Positions 6,915-11,957 of a stretch of DNA of 13,551 nucleotides are shown piece after piece. The position numbers were made by a program, and so were the translations under genes. The stretch comes from JAURVT01 sp049059935 (lineage in GTDB: Bacteria > Actinomycetota > Actinomycetes > Propionibacteriales > Nocardioidaceae). The stretch spans positions 1 through 13,551 of the forward strand of contig NZ_JBMGQR010000097.1 of assembly GCF_049059935.1 (NCBI RefSeq), written 5' to 3'. Every line of letters begins with the position of its first letter. Position 1 is the stretch's first letter. The notes under the pieces were generated by a model. The model worked only from the letters and a program-made list of their open reading frames with translations. It was not told the DNA's origin and made no database searches.

Positions 6915-7933
6915 GGGACCTGCTCGTCGTCGGCGGCGGGCCTGCGGGGCTGGCCACCGCCCTTTACGCCGCCCGCGCCGGCCTGGACGTCGAGGTGCTC
7001 GAGCCGCACGACGGCGTGCTCGACAAGGCCTGCGGCGAGGGCCTGATGCCCGGCGCGCTCACCCGCCTGGCCGACCTCGGCGTCGACCCGCACGGCCACG
7101 GCCTGCGCGGTATCAGCTACCACGGCGGCGGACGCACGGCCGTCGCCGACTTCTCCGCCGGCCTCGGTCGGGGCGTCCGCCGCACCACGCTGCACGCCGC
7201 CCTGCGCGACGCCGTGGCCGCCGCGGGCGTGACCGTCACCGGACGCACCGCCCGGATCGTGCGCCAGGACGACGACGCGGTCGACGTCGACGGCACCCGG
7301 GCACGCCACGTCGTCGCCGCCGACGGCCTGCACTCCCCCGTCCGCCGCTCGCTCGGGCTCGCCCAGACCCCGGCGCGCCGTCGCCGGTACGGCCTGCGCA
7401 CCCACCTGTCGACGGCGCCGTGGAGCGACCACGTCGAGGTGCACTGGGCCCGCGACGCCGAGGCGTACGTGACACCGGTCGGGCCCGACCTGGTGGGCGT
7501 GGCCGTGCTCACCGAGCGCCGCGCGCCCCTCCAGGAGCACCTGCGCGCCTTCCCCGAGCTGGCCGAGCGTGTCGCCGCCTCGGGCACCGGGGCGGTCCGC
7601 GGCGCCGGGCCCCTGAGACAGTCGTCCCGGCGCCGCGTCGCCGGGCGCGTCCTTCTCGTCGGCGACGCGAGCGGCTACGTCGACGCCCTCACCGGCGAGG
7701 GCGTGTCGCTCGGCCTCGCCCAGGCGCAGGCCGCCGTCGACGCGATCGTCGCCGGCCGTCCCCACGACTACGAGCGCAGCTGGCGCCGGATCACCTGGAG
7801 GTACACCCTGCTCACCCACGGCCTGCTCGCCGCGTCCCACCTGCAGCCGGTCCGACGCGCCCTGGTGCCCGCCGCGGCCGCCGCCCCGCGCCTGTTCGGC
7901 GCGACCGTCGACGTCCTGGCGCGGCCCGCGTGA
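6911..7933 (+). CDS. FAD-dependent oxidoreductase (hydroxylase / geranylgeranyl reductase-like)
   Basis: This 340-residue flavoprotein starts at an ATG overlapping the previous stop by 4 nt. It has the N-terminal FAD motif GGGPAG (8-13), KACGEGLMP (39-47) in the place of the reductase-family CGxG motif, AADGLHSPVRR (136-146), and VLLVGDASGYVDALTGEG (248-265). These place it in the same superfamily as the reductase at 3334-4455, but the two proteins are otherwise well diverged. By position it corresponds to SrsC, a flavoprotein that hydroxylates the alkylresorcinol ring so that a quinone can form. Ring hydroxylation is therefore the favoured role; double-bond reduction is the alternative. No membrane segment is obvious, but the substrate would be a lipid. 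Confidence 0.85.
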   Translation: MRDLLVVGGGPAGLATALYAARAGLDVEVLEPHDGVLDKACGEGLMPGALTRLADLGVDPHGHGLRGISYHGGGRTAVADFSAGLGRGVRRTTLHAALRDAVAAAGVTVTGRTARIVRQDDDAVDVDGTRARHVVAADGLHSPVRRSLGLAQTPARRRRYGLRTHLSTAPWSDHVEVHWARDAEAYVTPVGPDLVGVAVLTERRAPLQEHLRAFPELAERVAASGTGAVRGAGPLRQSSRRRVAGRVLLVGDASGYVDALTGEGVSLGLAQAQAAVDAIVAGRPHDYERSWRRITWRYTLLTHGLLAASHLQPVRRALVPAAAAAPRLFGATVDVLARPA

Positions 7934-8538
7934 GCGCCGAGCAGGTGGTGCTGCTGGACGAGTCGGGCGCAGCCGTCGGCACCACGCCCAAGGCCGGCGT
8001 GCACCACCTTGACACCCCGCTGCACCTCGCGTTCTCCTGCTACGTGTTCGCCGGCGACCGGCTGCTGCTGACGCGGCGGGCGGCGTCCAAGACCACCTGG
8101 CCGGCCACCTGGACCAACACCGTCTGCGGCCATCCCGGCCCGGGCGAGCGGCTCGAGGACGCGGTCCGCAGGCGTGCCGTCGACGAGCTCGGCCTCGAGG
8201 TCGACGACGTGCGCCTCGTGCTGCCCGGGTTCCGCTACCGCGCGGTGATGGACGACGGCGTCGTCGAGAACGAGATCTGCCCCGTCCTGGTGGCCACCAC
8301 GTCCGCCGACCCCGTCGCCGCACCCGACGAGGTCGACGACTGGACCTGGGTCGAGTGGGACGAGCTCGTCGCCGGGGTGCTCACCGGCGAGCGCGCCGTC
8401 TCGCCCTGGTGCATCGAGCAGGTGACGGCGCTGTTCGCCCTCGGGGGCAGCCCCGCCGAGTGGCAGACGGCCCCCGACGCCGCGCTGCCGCCGGGCGCAC
8501 GTCCGGAGAACCACCCGGCGGTCGTCGGCGAGCCGTAG
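7930..8538 (+). CDS. idi: Isopentenyl-diphosphate delta-isomerase, type 1
   Basis: This 202-residue Nudix-fold enzyme interconverts isopentenyl and dimethylallyl diphosphate. The metal ligands and catalytic residues of the type 1 enzyme are visible: H25 and H32 in HHLDTPLHLAFSCYVF, the catalytic Cys C66 in TNTVCGHPGPGE, H68, and the Glu pair E113/E115 in VENEICPV. The GTG start overlaps the flavoprotein stop (GTGA) and gives the normal N-terminus; longer frames upstream lie inside the previous gene. The family is usually about 180-200 residues, so it looks complete. Being the fourth gene of the polyketide operon with a 4-nt overlap ties isoprenoid precursor balance to polyketide synthesis. 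The stop codon TAG is also the first three bases of the next gene's -10 box. Confidence 0.95.
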   Translation: MSAEQVVLLDESGAAVGTTPKAGVHHLDTPLHLAFSCYVFAGDRLLLTRRAASKTTWPATWTNTVCGHPGPGERLEDAVRRRAVDELGLEVDDVRLVLPGFRYRAVMDDGVVENEICPVLVATTSADPVAAPDEVDDWTWVEWDELVAGVLTGERAVSPWCIEQVTALFALGGSPAEWQTAPDAALPPGARPENHPAVVGEP

Positions 8539-8541
8539 CCT
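8536..8541 (+). promoter_or_regulatory. -10 box of the GH114-like gene, overlapping the idi stop
   Basis: TAGCCT fits TANNNT and includes the TAG stop of idi. Six nucleotides separate it from the GTG at 8548 and no ribosome site is present, so the mRNA is probably leaderless. No -35 match is evident. Confidence 0.5.
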
Positions 8542-8547
8542 GTCTGC

Positions 8548-9363
8548 GTGCTGAAGAACGTCGTGCGGGTGGCCGCGCTGGTGCTGCTCGTCGGACTGCT
8601 GTCCTCTCCCCCGGCCCAGGCCGCGTCCTCACCCGAGGCGCCGCCGGTGGCCGGCCGCGTCGACTACCAGCTCGGCGGTGCCTACAAGCCGGCGCGCGGC
8701 GTCGACGTCGTCGTCCGCGACCGCACGTCCAAGCCCGCCAGGGGGCGCTACTCCATCTGCTACGTCAACGCGTTCCAGACCCAGCCCGGCGAGCTCGGCT
8801 GGTGGCGCTCGAAGCACCCCGGCCTGCTGCTGCACGACGACGACGGGCAGCTGGTGGCCGACCCCGACTGGCCCGACGAGGTGCTGCTCGACACCTCGAC
8901 GGCGAACAAGCGCGCCGGCCTCGCCCGCATCGTCGGTCGCTGGGTCCGGGGCTGCGCCGATCGCGGCTTCGACGCCGTGGAGTCCGACAACCTCGACAGC
9001 TGGACGCGCTCGGACGGACGCCTCACCCGCGCCGGCAACATCGCCCTCGCGCGCAGCCTCGTCCGCACCGGGCACCGGGCCGGGTTGTCGATGGGCCAGA
9101 AGAACGCCGCCGAGGCGGTGCGGGCCGGACGCCGCACGGCCCGCTTCGACTTCGCCACCGCCGAGGAGTGCGAGGTCTACCGCGAGTGCGGCGCCTACCG
9201 TCGCGTCTACAAGCGGCACCTGATCGAGATCGAGTACACCGACAACGGCAAGCGGGCCTTCCGCCGCGCCTGCGCCAAGCGGGGCCACTCGGTCAGCGTC
9301 CTGCTGCGCGACCGCGACGTCGTCCGTCGCGGTGCCGACGGGTACGTCTCCCGCTGGTGCTGA
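8548..9363 (+). CDS. Secreted GH114-like TIM-barrel protein (endo-alpha-1,4-polygalactosaminidase family)
   Basis: This 271-residue protein has a Sec signal peptide (positive MLKNVVR, hydrophobic 8-19, PPAQA at 21-25 with likely cleavage after A25). The mature part shows the GH114 pattern: YQLGGAY (40-46), GVDVVVRD, YSICYVNAFQTQPGE (68-82), DPDWPDEVLLD (105-115), and GFDAVESDNLDSW (140-152), which carries the likely acidic active-site residues E145, D147 and D150. A later block, TAEECEVYRECGAY (204-217), is also typical. Six cysteines, one of them the last residue, suggest disulfides outside the cell. Family members cleave galactosamine-containing polysaccharides; the substrate here is unknown. 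The GTG start follows from the signal peptide and the -10 box 6 nt upstream. It is probably not part of the isoprenoid pathway despite the 9-nt gap. Confidence 0.85.
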   Translation: MLKNVVRVAALVLLVGLLSSPPAQAASSPEAPPVAGRVDYQLGGAYKPARGVDVVVRDRTSKPARGRYSICYVNAFQTQPGELGWWRSKHPGLLLHDDDGQLVADPDWPDEVLLDTSTANKRAGLARIVGRWVRGCADRGFDAVESDNLDSWTRSDGRLTRAGNIALARSLVRTGHRAGLSMGQKNAAEAVRAGRRTARFDFATAEECEVYRECGAYRRVYKRHLIEIEYTDNGKRAFRRACAKRGHSVSVLLRDRDVVRRGADGYVSRWC

Positions 9364-9364
9364 C

Positions 9365-9398
9365 CCGCCCGTCCGGCGTGGTTCGCCGTGCAGGGCGG
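9365..9398 (+). terminator. Two-tier hairpin after the GH114-like gene
   Basis: The outer arms CCGCCC (9365-9370) and GGGCGG (9393-9398) enclose a second stem, CGGCG (9374-9378) with CGCCG (9384-9388), around a TGGTT loop. It begins 2 nt after the stop codon. There is no T-tract, which is common in actinobacteria, so factor-assisted termination is assumed. Confidence 0.45.
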
Positions 9399-9409
9399 TC
9401 GAGGACGGC

Positions 9410-9415
9410 TAGCGT
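9410..9415 (+). promoter_or_regulatory. -10 box of the MerR-type gene
   Basis: TAGCGT fits TANNNT in the gap between the GH114-like gene and the MerR-type gene. Transcription would start near 9422, giving a leader of about 48 nt. Unlike several neighbours, this gene would have a normal leader with a ribosome site. The rest of the 9364-9469 gap holds only the hairpin described above. Confidence 0.4.
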
Positions 9416-9454
9416 GGGGGCTACCGGTTGCAGACCAGGACCGGCCCCGGACCC

Positions 9455-9461
9455 GAGGAGG
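9455..9461 (+). promoter_or_regulatory. Ribosome binding site that fixes the MerR start
   Basis: GAGGAGG, a strong Shine-Dalgarno sequence, lies 8 nt before the ATG at 9470. It argues for that start over the in-frame TTG at 9428, which has no such site and lies almost at the predicted transcript start. Confidence 0.75.
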
Positions 9462-9469
9462 CGTCGGCC

Positions 9470-9790
9470 ATGAGCACCGCCACCGATGCTGCGACGACGG
9501 CGCCGAGGACCGCGCCCCTCGAGGCCGGCACGTCGCAGCCCGCCGGCCTCCTGTGGGGCATCGGCGCCGTGGCCACCCGCACGAAGATCCCCGCGGCCAC
9601 GCTGCGCAACTGGGACCGGCGCTACGGCATCGGCCCGTCCGCCCACTCTGACGGCGGCCACCGCCGCTACGACGAGGGCGACATCAGCCGCCTGACCTAC
9701 ATGGCCCGGCTCATCGACGACGGCGCGGCCGTCCTGGCGGCCAGCGAGGTCGCGGCGAGCCTCAGCGTCGACGAGATCGACGCGCTCTGA
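9470..9790 (+). CDS. Orphan MerR-type HTH protein (CarH/LitR/MlrA-like DNA-binding domain only)
   Basis: This 106-residue protein has a low-complexity Thr/Ala N-terminus (1-26), then a winged-helix MerR domain: WGIGAVATRTKIPAATLRNWDRRYG (29-53) and the wing HSDGGHRRYDEGDISRL (59-75). The R-x-W-x-RRYG and DGGHRxY signatures match the subfamily of CarH, LitR and MlrA. Those regulators carry a C-terminal effector or B12-binding domain of another 150-200 residues; this protein stops about 30 residues after the wing, so no sensor domain is present. It may act as a constitutive or partner-dependent regulator. CarH/LitR proteins control carotenoid and light responses, so a link to the nearby isoprenoid genes is tempting, but no carotenoid gene is in view. 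The start is supported by GAGGAGG 8 nt upstream. Confidence 0.85.
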   Translation: MSTATDAATTAPRTAPLEAGTSQPAGLLWGIGAVATRTKIPAATLRNWDRRYGIGPSAHSDGGHRRYDEGDISRLTYMARLIDDGAAVLAASEVAASLSVDEIDAL

Positions 9791-9818
9791 GGTCCTCGCT
9801 CCTGTCGGGGGTGGCTCC

Positions 9819-9824
9819 TAGGCT
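9819..9824 (+). promoter_or_regulatory. -10 box of the first VOC gene (leaderless)
   Basis: TAGGCT, identical to the box of the polyketide synthase operon, lies 6 nt before the ATG at 9831. There is no ribosome site in between, so the transcript is probably leaderless. No -35 match is seen in 9791-9805. Confidence 0.5.
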
Positions 9825-9830
9825 CCCTGC

Positions 9831-10280
9831 ATGGAGCAGAGACTGAACTACGTCACCCTCGCGGTCGCCGACGTCGGTCGGTCGCGCGCGTTCTACGTCG
9901 ACGGCCTGGGCTGGGAGCCCGCGCTCGAGGTGCCCGGCGAGGTGCTGATGATCCCCCTGGGCGCGGGGCTGGTGCTCTCGCTGTGGTCGCGTGACGGCTT
10001 CGTCGACGAGGTCGGCGAGCCCTCGCCGGGGCTGGCGCCGCTCACCCTGGCCCACAACGTGGCCGACGAGGCGGGCGTCGACGCCGCCGTGGCCGACGCG
10101 GTGGCGGCCGGCGGCACCCTGGTGGGTCCGGCGGCCCACCGCGAGTGGGGCGGCTACACCGCCTACGTCGCCGATCCCGACGGGTTCCGCTGGGAGATCG
10201 CCCACAACCCCAGCGACATGGGACTCGCGCAGGTGCGCGACTCGCAGGCGGCGATGCGCGCACGGTCCGACGGACTCTGA
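9831..10280 (+). CDS. VOC family protein (glyoxalase/dioxygenase fold)
   Basis: This 149-residue cytoplasmic protein has two beta-alpha-beta-beta-beta modules of the vicinal oxygen chelate fold. Module one is LNYVTLAVADVGRSRAFYVDGLGW (5-28). Module two ends in GGYTAYVADPDGFRWEIAHNP (107-127), whose Glu in WEIAHNP is the usual last metal ligand. The first-strand ligand, often His, appears as Tyr or Asn here, so metal binding is uncertain. VOC proteins include glyoxalases, dioxygenases and antibiotic-binding proteins; no substrate can be assigned. A second VOC gene follows after 76 nt, but the two differ in length and motifs and are not a recent duplication. Confidence 0.85.
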   Translation: MEQRLNYVTLAVADVGRSRAFYVDGLGWEPALEVPGEVLMIPLGAGLVLSLWSRDGFVDEVGEPSPGLAPLTLAHNVADEAGVDAAVADAVAAGGTLVGPAAHREWGGYTAYVADPDGFRWEIAHNPSDMGLAQVRDSQAAMRARSDGL

Positions 10281-10324
10281 CGTCCCGGCCCGACGACTCC
10301 AGGCGCCCGGGACGGTCAGTCCCG
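10278..10324 (+). terminator. Hairpin with two exclusive folds between the VOC genes
   Basis: CGTCCCGG (10281-10288) is complementary to CCGGGACG (10307-10314), extended by TGA/TCA (10278-10280 with 10316-10318) around a bulged G. The same middle segment, CGGGAC (10308-10313), can instead pair with GTCCCG (10319-10324) across a 5-nt loop. The first fold covers the stop codon and looks like a terminator without a T-tract. The alternative fold would free the first arm, so an attenuator is possible. Confidence 0.45.
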
Positions 10325-10356
10325 ACAGACCCACCACCACACCGGAGGACACCACC

Positions 10357-10725
10357 ATGCAGACCCTCGAGACCTTCAGCGGGTTCGCCGTCGACGACGT
10401 CGCGGCCGCGCGCACCTTCTACTCCAGCACGCTCGGGATGACGGTGAGCGAGCAGAACGGCATGCTCGGGCTCGACGTCGGCGACGGCCACCACGTGCTG
10501 GTCTACCCCAAGCCCCACCACGTCCCGGCCGAGTTCACGGTGCTCAACTTCCGTGTCGCCGACGTCGAGGCGGCCGTCGACGAGCTCGTGGCGGCCGGTG
10601 TGGAGCCGATCCGCTACGACGGCATGCAGCAGGACGAGCGTGGCGTGTTCCGCCTCGGCGGTCCGTTCATCGCCTGGTTCCGCGACCCGGCCGGTAACGT
10701 CCTCTCGGTCCTGCAGGACCGCTGA
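10357..10725 (+). CDS. VOC family protein (glyoxalase fold), second copy
   Basis: This 122-residue protein starts at an ATG with GGAGGA (10344-10349) 7 nt upstream. It shows the VOC pattern FSGFAVDDVAAARTFYSSTLGM (8-29), a central FRVADVEAAVDELVAAGVEP and the closing block AWFRDPAGNVLSVLQ (106-120). The first-strand metal ligand is a non-His residue and the final one is not a clear Glu (the segment reads NVLSVLQ), so it may be a non-catalytic or ligand-binding member. The substrate is unknown. It is separated from the upstream VOC gene by a hairpin and may be expressed partly by read-through. Confidence 0.83.
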   Translation: MQTLETFSGFAVDDVAAARTFYSSTLGMTVSEQNGMLGLDVGDGHHVLVYPKPHHVPAEFTVLNFRVADVEAAVDELVAAGVEPIRYDGMQQDERGVFRLGGPFIAWFRDPAGNVLSVLQDR

Positions 10726-10742
10726 CCGCGGGGCGGACGCGA

Positions 10743-10790
10743 ACCTGAGAGTTCATCCATTCTGCGTACACCTACCCATATCTGAGTAGA
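10743..10790 (+). promoter_or_regulatory. Repeat-containing control region upstream of the metalloprotease
   Basis: This is the least GC-rich stretch of the window. TCTGCGTACA (10761-10770) and TCTGAGTAGA (10781-10790) are direct repeats, 8 of 10 identical, exactly 20 nt apart, and a weaker CTGAGAG lies at 10745-10751. Overlapping them is an imperfect palindrome, CTACCCA (10772-10778) and TGAGTAG (10783-10789). It reads as a binding site for a dimeric or tandem regulator. No certain -35/-10 pair is visible; TAGAGC at 10787-10792 is a weak -10 candidate. The rest of 10726-10820 holds only the ribosome site TGGAG (10811-10815). Confidence 0.5.
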
Positions 10791-10820
10791 GCATGGTGCC
10801 CAGTCGTCCCTGGAGCCCCC

Positions 10821-11858
10821 ATGCCACTGCAGATCCCCGCCCGCCCGACGCGCCGTCTGGTCGCCCTCGCCGTCACCGCCCTGTCGGCGCTCCTCGTCGT
10901 GGGGGCCGCCGCAGGCGTGCCCGCGTCCCCGCGTTCGACGCAGGCCGCGGCGGCGCCCACGACGAGCACCGCCCTCCAGGTCGTCGACCACGCGGACGCA
11001 CTGCGCACCGTCGCGTCCATCCGCACCCAGATCCGCCGCACCACCGCGCGCATCACCGCCACCAAGCGCACCCTGCGTCGGTGCGACCGACGCCGCACGG
11101 CACGCGCCGAGCGGGCGTGCAGGACGCGGGCCCGTCGCACCCTCGCCTCGCTGCGCTCGAGCCGGGCGGCCCTGCGCCGTCAGCTCGCCGACGCCAGCAG
11201 GCCGGTGGCAGCACCCACCACCCCGGTCGCACCGGCCGTCGGGTCGAACCCGTTCGACCCCGACGGCGACGGCACCGACGCCTACTGGAACAAGCCCGCC
11301 ACCGGCTTCACGCTGATCAGCGGCGCCTCGACGCCCCGCTGGCCCTGCCAGAGCACGATCACCTACCGGATCAACCCGGCGGGGGCTCCGTCGAACGCGG
11401 TGGCCGACGCCAAGGCGGCGTTCGCGCTGGTGGGCCAGGTCAACGGGTACGCGTTCCGCTACGACGGCACCACCACCGCGACGAGCGCGTCCGACACCAC
11501 CGACGTCGTGCTGTCGTGGGAGCGTGGCGGCGCCGGCACCCGTCTCGGGGAGAGCGCGATCGCGATCGGCGGCTCCTACCAGTACACGCAGGGGTCGAGG
11601 CGCTGGCTGGCCAAGGGGTCGATCGTCTTCGACTCGCGTCGCACGCTGACCCCGGGCCTCGGCGTCGACGGGAGGGAGTCGGCCACGCTGGGGCGCGTCA
11701 TGGTGCACGAGATGGGCCACGTGCTCGGCCTGGGGCACGTCGACGACAACACCCAGATCATGGCGCCCGTCCTGTACCGCCAGCGCACCGCCGCCAACAC
11801 CGGCGACCGCAACGGGCTGCGCCACCAGGGACGCGCCGCGGCCTGCGCCGCAGGCTGA
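10821..11858 (+). CDS. Secreted matrixin-like zinc metalloprotease
   Basis: This 345-residue protein has an N-terminal signal (TRRLVALAVTALSALLVVGAAAGVPAS, about 10-36) and should be exported by Sec. Residues 52-125 are an Arg-rich, probably helical or coiled-coil segment with a Cys pair (C88, C100). A Pro/Ala linker (126-141) leads to a metzincin catalytic domain from about 142. The zinc site is complete, HEMGHVLGLGH (296-306: H296, H300, H306, catalytic E297), with a Met-turn at NTQIMAP (M314). C176 and C342 could form a disulfide. No cysteine-switch propeptide is seen, so the N-terminal helical part may be the latency or anchoring region. GGAG with a C5 spacer precedes the ATG; an identical GGAGCCCCC precedes the next gene. 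The physiological substrate is unknown. Confidence 0.9.
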   Translation: MPLQIPARPTRRLVALAVTALSALLVVGAAAGVPASPRSTQAAAAPTTSTALQVVDHADALRTVASIRTQIRRTTARITATKRTLRRCDRRRTARAERACRTRARRTLASLRSSRAALRRQLADASRPVAAPTTPVAPAVGSNPFDPDGDGTDAYWNKPATGFTLISGASTPRWPCQSTITYRINPAGAPSNAVADAKAAFALVGQVNGYAFRYDGTTTATSASDTTDVVLSWERGGAGTRLGESAIAIGGSYQYTQGSRRWLAKGSIVFDSRRTLTPGLGVDGRESATLGRVMVHEMGHVLGLGHVDDNTQIMAPVLYRQRTAANTGDRNGLRHQGRAAACAAG

Positions 11859-11863
11859 GGCGT

Positions 11864-11883
11864 CGGCGGCCGTTCGTCCGCCG
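11864..11883 (+). terminator. Short GC hairpin after the metalloprotease
   Basis: CGGCGG (11864-11869) and CCGCCG (11878-11883) form a perfect 6-bp stem with an 8-nt loop, starting 5 nt after the stop. It is short and lacks a T-tract, so the call is tentative. Confidence 0.35.
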
Positions 11884-11887
11884 TTCG

Positions 11888-11916
11888 TTGACGCGCGGGC
11901 CCGGTGCGGCGAGAGT
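11888..11916 (+). promoter_or_regulatory. Possible promoter of the GH92 gene
   Basis: TTGACG (11888-11893) matches a housekeeping -35. After a 17-nt spacer comes GAGAGT (11911-11916), a weak -10 that agrees with TANNNT at A and the final T. Transcription would start near 11923, leaving a leader of about 35 nt with GGAG (11949-11952) before the GTG. Confidence 0.4.
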
Positions 11917-11957
11917 GACGACCGTCCCGTTCGTCCCCCTCCAGCACCGGAGCCCCC

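Noticed and set aside
9428..9469. Earlier TTG start for the MerR-type protein
   Set aside because: It has no ribosome site, whereas the ATG at 9470 has GAGGAGG 8 nt upstream.
5301..9790. Reading the region as a carotenoid cluster because of idi, UbiA and a CarH-like regulator
   Set aside because: No phytoene synthase, desaturase, cyclase or polyprenyl synthase is present in the window. The operon content fits polyketide tailoring better.
9831..10725. Calling the VOC proteins bleomycin resistance or glyoxalase I
   Set aside because: Only the fold is supported. The metal ligands are incomplete and no substrate-specific motif is visible.
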